Part shown: positions 44,101 to 52,540 of the stretch, piece after piece
Layout: each line of letters begins with the position of its first letter
Numbering within the stretch: position 1 is the stretch's first letter
Source of the DNA: Roseovarius azorensis
Lineage (GTDB): Bacteria; Pseudomonadota; Alphaproteobacteria; Rhodobacterales; Rhodobacteraceae
Direction of reading: 5' to 3'
Assembly: GCF_900109455.1 (NCBI RefSeq)
Contig: NZ_FOAG01000003.1
Location: 1-64,000, forward strand
Length of the DNA: 64,000 bases
Made by a program: the position numbers and the translations under genes
Notes under the pieces: generated by a model
Told to the model about the DNA's origin: nothing
Databases searched by the model: none
What the model saw: the letters and a program-made list of their open reading frames with translations, nothing else

Positions 44101-44250
44101 ATCATCGCCGGGCTTGGCATGGCCACCACGCTCATGCTTTTTGTCACACCCGTCCTTTACGACCTCATGGCGCGGTTCACCCGGCCGCGCGGCGCCATCG
44201 AAAAGGCGCTCGAGGCCGAGCTGAACGGCAATGCGCAACCGGCTGAGTGA
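41149..44250 (+). CDS. RND efflux transporter permease (HAE family)
   Basis: Inner-membrane proton-driven efflux pump of 1033 residues, the normal AcrB-family length. Expected features: first helix (VLAAVASLLIVIFGITAL), the paired large periplasmic loops, the TM4 proton-relay segment LALLLAIGLVVDDAIVVLENIQRR (two Asp) and the closing helices with LLIGLISKNGILIVEFANQLRD. It is encoded with its adaptor and is likely to export lipophilic compounds or drugs; the substrate cannot be told. Ends 104 bp before tamA. Confidence 0.95.
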   Translation: MTLSDISVRRPVLAAVASLLIVIFGITALREISVRELPDVDNAVVTVSTTYRGAAPEVIDTDLTETIEGAIASISGIRTISSESRQGRSRVTIEFDSGTDIDVAANDVRDAVGRVRGDLPEEADEPQVVKSDADADPVMRLAVTSDRMTTAEITDYLDRFLVDRIATLDGVANIDIAGSRPFAVRIWIDRRALAARNLTVADVEAALRRNNIELPAGEIESYNRQLSVRLNSRLRSIEDFRDVVLDRVAGYPVRLGDVARIAPGVADDSTIVRTNGKDAVGVWVLRQSQSNTLAISKAVRAEIAALQPTLPQGMQIIVGSDDALFVGASIREVVIALFISLGLVVSVILLFLRSARATLIPAITIPVSLIGTFLLIGIWGFSLNTLTLLALLLAIGLVVDDAIVVLENIQRRIENGETPLVASLKGARQVTFAVIATSLTLIAVFVPLSFMPGQVGRLFVEFGWVMAGTVAISTFVALTACPALASKVLSARKPRAGVAPHTPHPAPLVQRAYRAALTRAIGMPLVVLTVTLVATAGAALFYDSLPRELAPREDRGVGFVPLTAPQGSTVAHSDMAARQVEEILVPLQTSGEIETVFSFTGWGGRAWRSFVVFRLAPWEERERPVSAIVAEIAPQMDKVTIARGFPVTPAGLGLRGSSTPVQVVIGGPDFESVKEWATAFLARAESVGGLVNPEINFEQNLPQLDIEIDRARADDLGISADVIASTLQTMLASREVTTFVSRGREYPVLVQAEDSDRRTPTDIENIFLRAGDGETLVPLGALVTLRENAAAPSLQRFDRLPSIKLSGALAPDAELGNVLTELQQIAAEILPPEAKLGYDGQSRTYIDTSGGVGVVFVLALIIVYLVLAAQFESFIHPMVIMLTVPTGIAGAIYAMALGGLSLNVYSQIGIILLIGLISKNGILIVEFANQLRDEGMSVRDAVIEASVLRLRPIMMTAISTILGALPLVLASGAGAESRIAVGTVIIAGLGMATTLMLFVTPVLYDLMARFTRPRGAIEKALEAELNGNAQPAE

Positions 44251-44354
44251 GCTTTCGCCGATCTGCCGCGCTTTTTGAAATTTCTGCCGCCTGCGGGTGG
44301 CATTACCGGCGCGCCGATGCGATAAATTCCAAAGTGTATTGGAGTAGGCCACCC

Positions 44355-46166
44355 GTGGCGGAATCATTTTTCAGATCCTCCCTTTTCGCCGCAGTCGCTG
44401 CCGGCGTCCTTGGCGGTTCCCCGGCGGCTGCGGCAGAGGTGACATTCAACGCACCGCAAGCGCCCGGCGGTTTTACCGAACGGCTGCGCAGCGCCTCGCT
44501 CACCCTCTCCACCGCCGCGCAGGAGGGCACCACCGCACAGGATTTGCTGGCCGCCGCACAGGCCGATTATTCCCGCCTCATCGGCGTGCTCTACGCCGAG
44601 GGATATTACGGCGGCACCATCCGCATCCGCGTCAACGGACAGGAGGCGGCAAGCATCCCGCCCCTGCGCGCCCCCGACCGGATCGACCGCATCGACATCA
44701 CAGTCGAACGCCGCGCCGGGTTCTTCTTTTCCACCGCCCGCGTCGCCCCCCTGCCGCCCGGCACCGAACTGCCCGAGAAATTCGCCCCCGGCCAGCTGGC
44801 CAAGGGCACGCTGATCGGCGAGGCCACCCGCACCGGCATCGCCGCCTGGCGCGCCACCGGCCACGCCAAGGCGCTGGTGGCCGACCAGACCATCGTCGCC
44901 GACCACGCGCGCCGCACGCTCGATGCCGACATCCGCCTCGCCCCCGGCCCGCGCCTGCGCTTTGGCGCGCTCGAAATCGAGGACACCGGTCGCCCCAGCC
45001 GCGTGCGCCCCTCGCGGATCCGCGCCATCGCCGGGCTGCCCACCGGCAGGGTGTTCTCGCCCGACAAACTCGACGACGCCGCCAACCGCCTGCGCCGCAG
45101 CGGCGCCTTCCGCTCTGTCGTGATGACCGAGGCCGAGACCCCCAATCCCGACGGCACGCTCGACATCGCCACCCGCGTCACCGACGCCAAGCGCCGCCGC
45201 GTCGGCGCGGGCGCGGAACTCTCCTCGCTCGAAGGGGTGACGCTCTCGGGCTTCTGGCTGCACCGCAACCTGCTGGGCGGGGCCGAACGGCTGCGCATCG
45301 ACGCGCTTGTCGGCGGGATAGGCGGCGATTCGGGCGGCGAGGATTACCGCCTTGGCCTGCGCTACGACAGGCCCGCCACCTTTACCCCCGACACCGGGCT
45401 TTTCCTGCTTGCCCGGATCGAGGACAACGACGAACCCGATTACCGCGAGCGCAAGGCCGAGATCGGCGGCGGCCTCACGCATGTCTTTTCCCGCGAACTG
45501 ACCGCCGAGGCCGGGATCACCTATCGTTATTCCGATATCGACGACGATCTCGGCTCGCGCCAGTTGCAGCACCTGCTGTTTCCACTGCGCGCCACATGGG
45601 ACAGGCGCGACGATCCGCTCGACGCGCGCAAGGGGGTTTATATCGATCTCAGCCTGACACCCTTCGCGGGTCTCGATCAGGGCGGCAGCGGCGGCACCCG
45701 GCTCTACACCGATGTCCGCAGTTACTTCGGTCTCGGACAAGGCAACCGCTTCGTTCTGGCCGGGCGCGCGCAACTCGGGTCGGTCGCGGGCGGCAGCCTC
45801 ACCGATGTGCCCGCCGACATGCTGTTCTATTCCGGCGGCGCGGGCACGGTGCGCGGCCAGCGTTATCAGTCGCTCGGCGTCGATCTCGCCCCCGGCATCA
45901 CCGTGGGCGGGCGTTCCTTCATGGGCTTTTCCGGCGAGTTGCGCGCCGGGATCAACGACAAGGTGCAGGCGGTGGGCTTTGTCGATACCGGCTTTGTCGG
46001 CGAAGAGGCGCTTGGCGACGGGCGCGGGCGCTGGCACAGCGGTGCCGGAATCGGCGCGCGCTACTTTACCGGCGTCGGCCCGATCCGGGTGGATATCGCG
46101 ACACCGCTCGATGGCGATGCGGGCACGAATTTCGAACTCTACATCGGCATCGGACAGGCGTTCTGA
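44355..46166 (+). CDS. tamA: TamA, Omp85-family outer-membrane assembly factor
   Basis: Outer-membrane subunit of the translocation and assembly module, about 603 residues from the GTG at 44355. A signal peptide follows the start (ESFFRSSLFAAVAAGVL, cleavage near AAAAE). Three POTRA domains (to about residue 260) precede the barrel; RIRAIAGLPTGRVFSPDKLDDAANRLRRSGAF is a POTRA pattern. The barrel contains the Omp85 motif region SGGAGTVRGQRYQSLG and FVDTGFVG, ending in FELYIGIGQAF with the aromatic terminus. GGAG lies ten bases before the GTG. The stop overlaps the tamB start by one base. The frame is open to 44247 without a better start. Confidence 0.92.
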   Translation: MAESFFRSSLFAAVAAGVLGGSPAAAAEVTFNAPQAPGGFTERLRSASLTLSTAAQEGTTAQDLLAAAQADYSRLIGVLYAEGYYGGTIRIRVNGQEAASIPPLRAPDRIDRIDITVERRAGFFFSTARVAPLPPGTELPEKFAPGQLAKGTLIGEATRTGIAAWRATGHAKALVADQTIVADHARRTLDADIRLAPGPRLRFGALEIEDTGRPSRVRPSRIRAIAGLPTGRVFSPDKLDDAANRLRRSGAFRSVVMTEAETPNPDGTLDIATRVTDAKRRRVGAGAELSSLEGVTLSGFWLHRNLLGGAERLRIDALVGGIGGDSGGEDYRLGLRYDRPATFTPDTGLFLLARIEDNDEPDYRERKAEIGGGLTHVFSRELTAEAGITYRYSDIDDDLGSRQLQHLLFPLRATWDRRDDPLDARKGVYIDLSLTPFAGLDQGGSGGTRLYTDVRSYFGLGQGNRFVLAGRAQLGSVAGGSLTDVPADMLFYSGGAGTVRGQRYQSLGVDLAPGITVGGRSFMGFSGELRAGINDKVQAVGFVDTGFVGEEALGDGRGRWHSGAGIGARYFTGVGPIRVDIATPLDGDAGTNFELYIGIGQAF

Positions 46167-49100
46167 TGCGGCGCCTCATCGTCATATCCCTGTTGCTCGC
46201 CGGCCTCGCGGCCCCCCTCTCGTCGCAGACCGAGGCCGAGGATCGCGGCCTGCTCCAGCGCCTGATCGAGGATAATCTCTCCGCCGCCGGACGCGAGGTC
46301 CGCATCACCGGATTTCGCGGCGCGCTCTCCTCGCAGGCCAGCCTTGACGAGATGACCATCGCCGATGACAGCGGCGTCTGGATCACCCTGCGCGAGGTCA
46401 CGCTCGACTGGACCCGCTCGGCGCTTCTGCGCGGCCGGATCGAGGTCAACCGCCTGAGTGCACGCGAAATCGACCTGCCCCGCCTGCCGCAGACCGAGGA
46501 AACGCTTTCTCCCGAAATGGCCGAGGCGAAACCCTTTTCCCTGCCCGACCTGCCCGTGTCGGTCGATATCGGCGAGATCAGCGCCGACACCCTGACCCTC
46601 GGCGCGCCGATCCTGGGCGAGGAGGTGGCGCTGCGCCTCCTGGGCCGCCTTTCGCTCGGTTCGGGCGAAGGGGCGGCACGGATCGACGTGACCCGCCTCG
46701 ACGGACGCGGCGAACTGATCCTCGATGCGGCCTTCGCCAATGAGACCCGCGTTCTCGCCCTCGACCTGTCGCTGCGCGAGGACGCGGGCGGCATCGCCGC
46801 CACGCTGCTCAACCTGCCCGACCGCCCCGCGCTCGAACTCAGCGTCATGGGCGAGGCCCCGCTCTCGGACTACGCCGCCGACATCCGCCTTGCCTCGGAC
46901 GGCGAACCACGCCTGACCGGCGCGGTCACGATCCGCGCCGAGGGTCCGCCCGAAACCCCCGGCAACCGCTTTACCGCCAATCTGAGCGGCGATCTGACAC
47001 CGCTCTTCGCCCCCGAGTACCGGCCCTTCTTCGGCCCCGACAGCCAACTGGCGCTGACCGGCCTGCGCCGCGCCGATGGCGCGCTCGACATCAGCGAATT
47101 CACCCTGTCGGCGGCACAGTTGAACCTCGGCGGCACGCTCTCGCTCGACGCCGCCGGCTGGCCCACCGGCTTTGCCCTCACGGGACAGGTGGGCGATGGC
47201 CAGACGCCTGTGCGCCTGCCGCTCTCCGGCCAGCCCACGCGCCTCCTGCGGGCCGATCTCGATGCGCGTTTCGACGCCGCGCGCGGCGACCGCTGGCGCG
47301 CGCGCATCGCCCTTGACCGCCTCGAACAGGCCGACCTCGGCATCGCCCGCGGCACCCTCTCGGCGCGCGGCGCAATCCGCCGCAACCCGCCGCGCGGCAT
47401 CACCGCGCTGACCGAATTCGACCTTACCGGCCTCCGGCTCAGCGATCCGGCCCTGGCGCAGGCCGCAGGCACGGCGCTGTCGGGCCACGCCAGCATCGAC
47501 TGGACCGAGAACAAGCCCCTTCACCTGCTCGGCCTGCAACTGACCGCCGACGGTGCCCGTCTCTCGGGCAACGGCCGGATCGCGGCCCTGACCGAGGGCT
47601 TTCCCGTCTCCGGCGCCTTCACCGTCGAGGCACCGGATCTCACCCGCTTCGCCGCCCTCGCCGGGCAAGAGATGGCGGGCGCGGCCCGCGCCACCATCGC
47701 CGGGTCGGGTCGCCTTCTGGGGGGCGATTTCACCCTCACCCTCGACGCCGAAACCGACGGCCTGGCGCTCGGCATCGCGCAACTTGACCCGCTCATCGCC
47801 AGCCCCGGCAGGCTCTCGCTGGCGGCGCGGCGCGACACCACCGGGACCGATCTCGACCGCCTGCTGATCGCCAACGACACCTTCAACGCCACCGCATCGG
47901 GACGCCTCAACAGCCAGAGCGGCGCGCTCACCATAGCCGCGCGGCTGACCGATCTGGCGCTCAGCGACCGACGCCTCGACGGCCCCGCCGAAGTCAGCAC
48001 CAACATCGCCTGGACATCGGGCGGCGACCTGACCCTGACCGGCCTTGACGCCAGCCTGATGGGCGCGCGCATCCAGGCCACCGGCACGCTCTCGCCCGAG
48101 ACCCCCGGCGTCCCCGCCTCGGGCAGCCTCACCGCTGCCTTCAGCGATCTTTCCCGCTTCAACGCCCTCTCCGGCCAGACCCTGCGCGGCACGCTCGATC
48201 TCGACCTCGAAGGCAGCGCCGAGGCGCAGGGCCAGAGCTTTTCCGTCACCACGACGCTCAAGGGCGAGAACCTCGCCACCGGCATCCCCGATCTCGACCG
48301 CCTGATCGCGGGCCGCCTCAATCTCGCGGCCAGCGCCGGGCGCACCCCCGAGAATATCCAGATCGAGCGCCTCACCCTCGACACCCCGCAACTCAGCCTC
48401 ACCGCCCGCAGCGCGACCCCCGGCGCACCGCTCGACATCACCGCGCGGCTTGCCAATCTGGGCCTCTTCGCGCCCGAGTTTTCCGGGCCGGTCACGGCCA
48501 CCGGCCGCGCCACGCTGCTTGGCCCCGAGGCACGCCAGATCACCCTCGATCTCGCCGCCGACGGCCCCGGCGGCACCACCGCGCGCCTCACGGGCGATGT
48601 CATCGACCACGGCCAGCGGCTCGATATGGCCGCAACCGGCGCGCTGCCGCTTGCGCTCGCCAACACCTTCATCACCCCCAACGCCCTGCAGGGCACCGCG
48701 CAATACGACCTGCGCCTCAACGGTGCGCCCTCGCTCGGCGCGCTCTCGGGCACGCTCACCACCACCGGCACCCGCATCGCCCTGCCCGCCACCGGCCTCG
48801 CGGTTGACGACCTCAGCGGCACCGCCACCCTCGGGCAGAGCCGCGCCCAGACCGATTTCACCGCCCGCATGCGCGATGGCGGACAGATCCGCATCACCGG
48901 CCCGGTCAACCTGACACCCGGTTTCAACGGCGATCTCGCCGTCGGGCTGTCGGGCCTCGTGCTCAGCGATCAGCTGATCTACACCACCACCGCCAACGGC
49001 GATGTCACGCTCTCCGGCCCGCTTGCGGGCGGCGCGCGCATCGGCGGCGCGATCACCCTTGGCGAGACCAATATCCGCATCCCCTCCGGCCTCGGTCCCG

Positions 49101-49903
49101 CCAGCGTGACCCTGCCCGACCTTCGCCATGTCAACGAACCCCCCGAGGTTCGCGCCACCCGCCAGCGCGCAGGCCTGATCGTCACCGAGACCGGCGGCCA
49201 GACCCGCCCCTTCGGCCTCGATCTCTTTATCAGCGCGCCCAACCGCATCTTCGTGCGCGGTCGCGGCCTCGACGCCGAACTCGGCGGGCGGCTCAGGATC
49301 GCGGGCACCACCGATGCCGTCGCCCCCGACGGGTTTTTCGAACTGATCCGTGGCCGTTTCGACATCCTCGGCACACGGCTCGACCTGACCCAGGGGCGGG
49401 TGACCATGCAGGGCTCGCTCGATCCCTACCTGCGTTTCGTGGCCGAGACCCAAACCGGCGACATCACCGTGCAGGTGATCATCGAAGGGCTGGCCAGCGC
49501 CCCCGAAATCACCTTTACCTCCGACCCGTTCCTGCCCGAGGAAGAGGTGATCGCGCGCCTCATCTTCGGACGCGGGCTGGACAACATATCGGCCTTTCAG
49601 GCGGCACAGCTGGCCTCTGCCGTGGCCACGCTCTCGGGCAACAGCGACAACGACATCGTGGGCCGACTGCGCGGCGCCGTGGGGCTGAGCGACCTTGACG
49701 TCACCCAGACCGAGGAAGGCGATACCGAGGTCAGCGCTGGCGGCTACATCTCGGACCGGGTCTATACCGAAATCACCGCCGACAGCGCCGGACGGCAACA
49801 GATCAATCTCAACCTCGACCTGACGGGATCCGTGACCGCCAAGGGCTCCGCCTCGAATGACGGCTCCTCGGGCATCGGCATATTCTTCGAAAAGGATTAC
49901 TGA
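46166..49903 (+). CDS. tamB: TamB, AsmA/DUF490-family inner-membrane partner of TamA
   Basis: A 1245-residue periplasm-spanning protein: a hydrophobic N-terminal anchor (MRRLIVISLLLAGLAAPLSS), a long beta-rich repeat body rich in LSLDA/ITARL-type strands, and the conserved C-terminal domain (LRIAGTTDAVAPDGFFELIRGRFDILGTRLDL, LPEEEVIARLIFGRGLDNISAFQAAQLA, then an F-terminal IGIFFEKDY). Proteins of this group bridge the two membranes and are involved in barrel assembly and lipid transport. Directly coupled to tamA by TGATG. Confidence 0.94.
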   Translation: MRRLIVISLLLAGLAAPLSSQTEAEDRGLLQRLIEDNLSAAGREVRITGFRGALSSQASLDEMTIADDSGVWITLREVTLDWTRSALLRGRIEVNRLSAREIDLPRLPQTEETLSPEMAEAKPFSLPDLPVSVDIGEISADTLTLGAPILGEEVALRLLGRLSLGSGEGAARIDVTRLDGRGELILDAAFANETRVLALDLSLREDAGGIAATLLNLPDRPALELSVMGEAPLSDYAADIRLASDGEPRLTGAVTIRAEGPPETPGNRFTANLSGDLTPLFAPEYRPFFGPDSQLALTGLRRADGALDISEFTLSAAQLNLGGTLSLDAAGWPTGFALTGQVGDGQTPVRLPLSGQPTRLLRADLDARFDAARGDRWRARIALDRLEQADLGIARGTLSARGAIRRNPPRGITALTEFDLTGLRLSDPALAQAAGTALSGHASIDWTENKPLHLLGLQLTADGARLSGNGRIAALTEGFPVSGAFTVEAPDLTRFAALAGQEMAGAARATIAGSGRLLGGDFTLTLDAETDGLALGIAQLDPLIASPGRLSLAARRDTTGTDLDRLLIANDTFNATASGRLNSQSGALTIAARLTDLALSDRRLDGPAEVSTNIAWTSGGDLTLTGLDASLMGARIQATGTLSPETPGVPASGSLTAAFSDLSRFNALSGQTLRGTLDLDLEGSAEAQGQSFSVTTTLKGENLATGIPDLDRLIAGRLNLAASAGRTPENIQIERLTLDTPQLSLTARSATPGAPLDITARLANLGLFAPEFSGPVTATGRATLLGPEARQITLDLAADGPGGTTARLTGDVIDHGQRLDMAATGALPLALANTFITPNALQGTAQYDLRLNGAPSLGALSGTLTTTGTRIALPATGLAVDDLSGTATLGQSRAQTDFTARMRDGGQIRITGPVNLTPGFNGDLAVGLSGLVLSDQLIYTTTANGDVTLSGPLAGGARIGGAITLGETNIRIPSGLGPASVTLPDLRHVNEPPEVRATRQRAGLIVTETGGQTRPFGLDLFISAPNRIFVRGRGLDAELGGRLRIAGTTDAVAPDGFFELIRGRFDILGTRLDLTQGRVTMQGSLDPYLRFVAETQTGDITVQVIIEGLASAPEITFTSDPFLPEEEVIARLIFGRGLDNISAFQAAQLASAVATLSGNSDNDIVGRLRGAVGLSDLDVTQTEEGDTEVSAGGYISDRVYTEITADSAGRQQINLNLDLTGSVTAKGSASNDGSSGIGIFFEKDY

Positions 49904-49941
49904 CCCGGCCCGCCGACATTCCTCACGGAGCAATACCGCCA

Positions 49942-50280
49942 ATGCCTGCCCCCGTCTCCTCGATCCGCAATCTTGGTCCCGCCACCGACGCCGCCTATGC
50001 CCGCGCGGGCATCCTGAGCGCCGAGGATCTGCGCGCCATGGGACCGGACGCCGCCTATGAGCGACTGCTGCAAAGCGGATCGAAACCCCATTTCATCGCC
50101 TATTACGCCATGGTCATGGGGTTGCAGGGCCGCCCCTGGAACGATTGCCAGGGGGCAGAGAAAACCGCCCTGCGCGCCCGCTTCGACGCGATCAAGGCGC
50201 GGGTCGCGGCCAGCGGCGCCGGACCCGACAGCGCGATAGAGGCGATCCTCGACCGGATCGGCACCGGGCGGCGGCGGTAG
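49942..50280 (+). CDS. TfoX C-terminal-domain protein
   Basis: A 112-residue protein consisting of the TfoX/Sxy C-terminal helix-hairpin fold: SIRNLGPATDAAYARAGILSAEDLRAMGPDAAYERLL and PHFIAYYAMVMGLQGRPWNDC are family-typical. The N-terminal TfoX domain is missing, as in many stand-alone members, so a role in competence is doubtful. CACGGAG lies ahead of the ATG. It follows tamB by 38 bp and may share its transcript. The end adjoins the repeat mosaic. Confidence 0.85.
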   Translation: MPAPVSSIRNLGPATDAAYARAGILSAEDLRAMGPDAAYERLLQSGSKPHFIAYYAMVMGLQGRPWNDCQGAEKTALRARFDAIKARVAASGAGPDSAIEAILDRIGTGRRR

Positions 50281-50310
50281 GGGGAGGGAGGAGCGATCCC
50301 CTCCCCGTCA

Positions 50311-50331
50311 CCCTCGGGCTTGACCCGAGGG
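50311..50331. repeat. REP palindrome (CGGGCTTGACCCG type)
   Basis: CCCTCGGG (50311-50318), loop CTTGA, CCCGAGGG (50324-50331). Palindromes with a GGGCTTGACCC core preceded by TCA are a widespread repetitive extragenic family in Alphaproteobacteria, and this one matches that pattern. Confidence 0.75.
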
Positions 50332-50347
50332 CCTCCCGCCGCACGGA

Positions 50348-50370
50348 ATCCTCCGGTCAGGCCGGAGGAT
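50348..50370. repeat. hairpin repeat, left copy
   Basis: ATCCTCCGG (50348-50356) pairs perfectly with CCGGAGGAT (50362-50370) over the loop TCAGG. An almost identical copy lies at 50590-50612, on the far side of dispersed-repeat copy C. Confidence 0.75.
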
Positions 50371-50398
50371 GATGCTTGTTGAAAGGGTGCCCGCCGCG

Positions 50399-50565
50399 AC
50401 GCGCGGCCGACGGGCCAGGGACTGGCGATGCAACGACGGGAACTGCCACTTTATGCCAGCCCAATCCGTAAAACCTCGAAGTGTTGCACTTCGCTGCAAA
50501 ATCGCCAGGCCGCGGGACGGCCCGGCGATCGCGCGGCGCCTTCGGCGCTGTTCGCGCGGGTGGCA
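50399..50565 (-). repeat. dispersed structured repeat, copy C
   Basis: Read on the minus strand this is the third member of the family at 26849-27023 and 35832-36008. First hairpin on the plus strand is GCGCC-TTC-GGCGC (50536-50548), a different stem with the same GAA loop on the minus strand. The second is CGCCAGGCCG with CGGCCCGGCG (50503-50527), as in A and B. The third is CGAAGTG with CACTTCG (50477-50493), again a new sequence that pairs perfectly. The GCATAAAG/GGCAG tail and TCGCCAGTCCC are conserved. Confidence 0.85.
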
Positions 50566-50589
50566 CCCTCACCCGCCCGCTCCACAAGG

Positions 50590-50612
50590 ATCCTCCGGTC
50601 GGGCCGGAGGAT
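50590..50612. repeat. hairpin repeat, right copy
   Basis: ATCCTCCGG (50590-50598), loop TCGGG, CCGGAGGAT (50604-50612). It differs from the left copy at 50348-50370 only in the loop, so the two bracket copy C of the dispersed repeat. Confidence 0.75.
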
Positions 50613-50647
50613 GGCAACCCGCGAGAGGGGCGCACGACCTCACTCCG

Positions 50648-51790
50648 TCACCCCTCCAGCGCCTGTTCCAGATCCGCGATCAGATCGCCCGCATCCTCGA
50701 TCCCCGCCGACAGGCGGATCAGGTTCTCGGGTATGCCCGTATGCGGCTCGATCGTATGGCGATGCTCGACCAGGCTCTCGACCCCGCCCAGCGACGTGGC
50801 GCGATGAAACAGTCGCAGCCGCCCCACCACCTCCAGCGCCCGCTCCCTGCCGCCCGTCACCAGCGCCGACAACAGAAACCCGTAGCCGCCCTGCATTTGC
50901 CGCCGGGCGATCTCGTGCCCCTGATGGCCCACCAGCCCCGGATAATAGACCGCTTCGATCCGCGGATGCCCCGCGAGATATTCCGCCAGCGCCATCGCAT
51001 TGGCGCACATCCGCTCCATCCTCAGCGGCAGCGTCCGCATCCCGCGCATCAGAAGCCACGCCTCGAACGGGCCTATGATGGCCCCCGCATCGTGCCGGTC
51101 GGTGACGATCTCCCGCCACATCGCACTGCCCGGCTCGCGGCACGACAGCACCCCCGCCAGCACATCCGAATGCCCGTTCAGCGCCTTGGTGGCCGAATGC
51201 ATCACCATGTCCGCCCCCAGATCCAGCGTCCGCGTCAGCACCGGCGTCGCCGCCGTGCCATCCACCACCAGCACCGCGCCCGCCTTGTGCGCCACCCCCG
51301 CCGCCGCCGCGATATCGACCGTCTTCAGCCAGGGATTCGACGGCGTCTCGATCCACACCATATCGGCCGAGGACCGGCAGGCCGCCGCCAGCGCGCCCGG
51401 ATCCGCCGCGTCGATCTCGTCCAGCAGGATCGCCCGGCGCACGCAGTAATCACGCACCCATTTCAGCGTGCCCCAGTAGATGCCGTTCTGCATCACCACC
51501 CGCGCTCCCGAGGGCAAGGCCCGGAACACCGCCGCCACCGCCGCCATGCCGGACGGGAAAAGCAGGCTTGCCGCCGCCCCTTCCAGCTGCCGGATCACCT
51601 CTTCGGCCTGCCGCACCGTGTCATTGGCATCGCGGCCATAGATGTTGTCGGGCCGCAACAAGGCATAATCCGCATCCCGCAAATAGGTGGTGCTCAGGCT
51701 GATCCCCGGCACCACGCCACCCGTGGCGTTGTCCGTGGCCCCCGCCGCCTGCGCCGCAATGGTTGCTGGCTTCATCTGGTCATTCGTCAT
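50648..51790 (-). CDS. Cys/Met-metabolism PLP enzyme (cystathionine gamma-synthase/lyase family)
   Basis: A 380-residue PLP-dependent enzyme of the trans-sulfuration family. The Schiff-base lysine is K202 in HSATKALNGHSD; the YGRDANDTV motif near residue 51 contributes the phosphate-binding Tyr/Arg, and D177 holds the pyridine nitrogen. The stretch after that Asp reads VVDGTAATP rather than the common VDNTFATP, so the active-site surface is altered. It could act as cystathionine gamma-lyase, methionine gamma-lyase or a related enzyme. The next two genes upstream (racemase-type, anmK) are on the same strand, 18 bp from the racemase-type gene. Confidence 0.87.
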   Translation of the reverse strand: MTNDQMKPATIAAQAAGATDNATGGVVPGISLSTTYLRDADYALLRPDNIYGRDANDTVRQAEEVIRQLEGAAASLLFPSGMAAVAAVFRALPSGARVVMQNGIYWGTLKWVRDYCVRRAILLDEIDAADPGALAAACRSSADMVWIETPSNPWLKTVDIAAAAGVAHKAGAVLVVDGTAATPVLTRTLDLGADMVMHSATKALNGHSDVLAGVLSCREPGSAMWREIVTDRHDAGAIIGPFEAWLLMRGMRTLPLRMERMCANAMALAEYLAGHPRIEAVYYPGLVGHQGHEIARRQMQGGYGFLLSALVTGGRERALEVVGRLRLFHRATSLGGVESLVEHRHTIEPHTGIPENLIRLSAGIEDAGDLIADLEQALEG

Positions 51791-51808
51791 TCCCGTTCTC
51801 TTCCATCC

Positions 51809-52540
51809 TCACAGATCAAACAGCCGCCCCGGCCCCCAGCCATGGGCCTCAACGCCGGACCGGCGCAGCATATCCCACAAAAGTGCCTGATTCGAGGTCA
51901 CCACCGGCAGACCCAGCTCCGCCTCGACCGCGTCGATCACGCCAAATGTCCGCAGGTTGGTGCAACTTGCGAAAACCGCCTGCACCCCTTCGGCGCGCCC
52001 CGCCTCCAGCATCGCCCGGCGGGTGCTATCTTCGGCGATCCGCGCCACGGTCCACTCTTCCTTCTGGCCGAAACTGACGGCGCGCACCACCCCGATCCCG
52101 GCCTCGGCCAGCCGCTCCGCCATCGGCCCGCTGACCTCGGGCACATAGGGCGTCACCATGGCTATCCGTTCCGCCCCCAACGCCCGCAGGCCCGCGATCA
52201 CCGCACATAGCGGATCGGTGACCGCCGTGCCGGGATGCGCCAGACCGATCAGCCGCGCGACCTCGTCCGAACCGATGATCGTCGCTCCGGACGTGCAGGC
52301 ATAGGCGATCGCGCTCAGCCCCTTGGGCAACAGCGCCGCCGTGCGCGTCATCTCGGGCGCCATGCTGGCCAGATCACCGGGCGTGACATCGGCGCGCGCC
52401 GGAATCCGCGCATGCATCAGGTTCACCTCGCGCCCCGCCAGCACCTGCCGCGCCTCGTATTCCACGGTCTCGTCCACGCTGAGCAGGATCATCCCCAACC
52501 TCAACCCCGCCCCGGCGCCTGCGTCCAGCTCATACTCCAT
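51809..52540 (-). CDS. Asp/Glu racemase-superfamily protein (maleate isomerase/EutA-like)
   Basis: A 243-residue member of the two-cysteine Asp/Glu racemase superfamily. The paired catalytic Cys are C82 in YACTSGATIIGS and C193 in VFASCTNLRTF, the placement seen in maleate cis-trans isomerase, arylmalonate decarboxylase and EutA-type proteins rather than in glutamate racemase. Substrate unknown. The ATG at 52540 overlaps the anmK stop by one base (TGATG), so it is cotranslated with anmK; the frame upstream is inside anmK. Confidence 0.85.
   Translation of the reverse strand: MEYELDAGAGAGLRLGMILLSVDETVEYEARQVLAGREVNLMHARIPARADVTPGDLASMAPEMTRTAALLPKGLSAIAYACTSGATIIGSDEVARLIGLAHPGTAVTDPLCAVIAGLRALGAERIAMVTPYVPEVSGPMAERLAEAGIGVVRAVSFGQKEEWTVARIAEDSTRRAMLEAGRAEGVQAVFASCTNLRTFGVIDAVEAELGLPVVTSNQALLWDMLRRSGVEAHGWGPGRLFDL

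Larger units (their letters stand above)
50281..50647. other. 367-bp repeat mosaic between convergent genes
   Basis: No gene is credible here. In order it holds an alphaproteobacterial REP palindrome (50311-50331), a 23-base hairpin (50348-50370), dispersed-repeat copy C (50399-50565, minus) and a second copy of the same hairpin (50590-50612). The flanking genes (TfoX-like + and PLP enzyme -) converge on it. Confidence 0.85.

Noticed and set aside
41023..44367. 1114-codon open frame on the minus strand, opposite the RND pump
   Set aside because: Composition is His/Asp/Gly-rich, as expected for reverse complement of high-GC coding DNA; no domains.
46139..49942. 1267-codon open frame on the minus strand, opposite tamB
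   Set aside because: Shadow of the GC-rich tamB codons; no family motif, no ribosome site, and the plus strand is a textbook TamB coupled to tamA.
49942..50280. Competence regulator TfoX/Sxy
   Set aside because: Only the C-terminal domain is present; I keep it as a domain protein without assigning a competence role.
50281..50647. CRISPR-like array, because several repeats cluster
   Set aside because: Repeats are of different families, not evenly spaced with unique spacers; no cas genes in the window.
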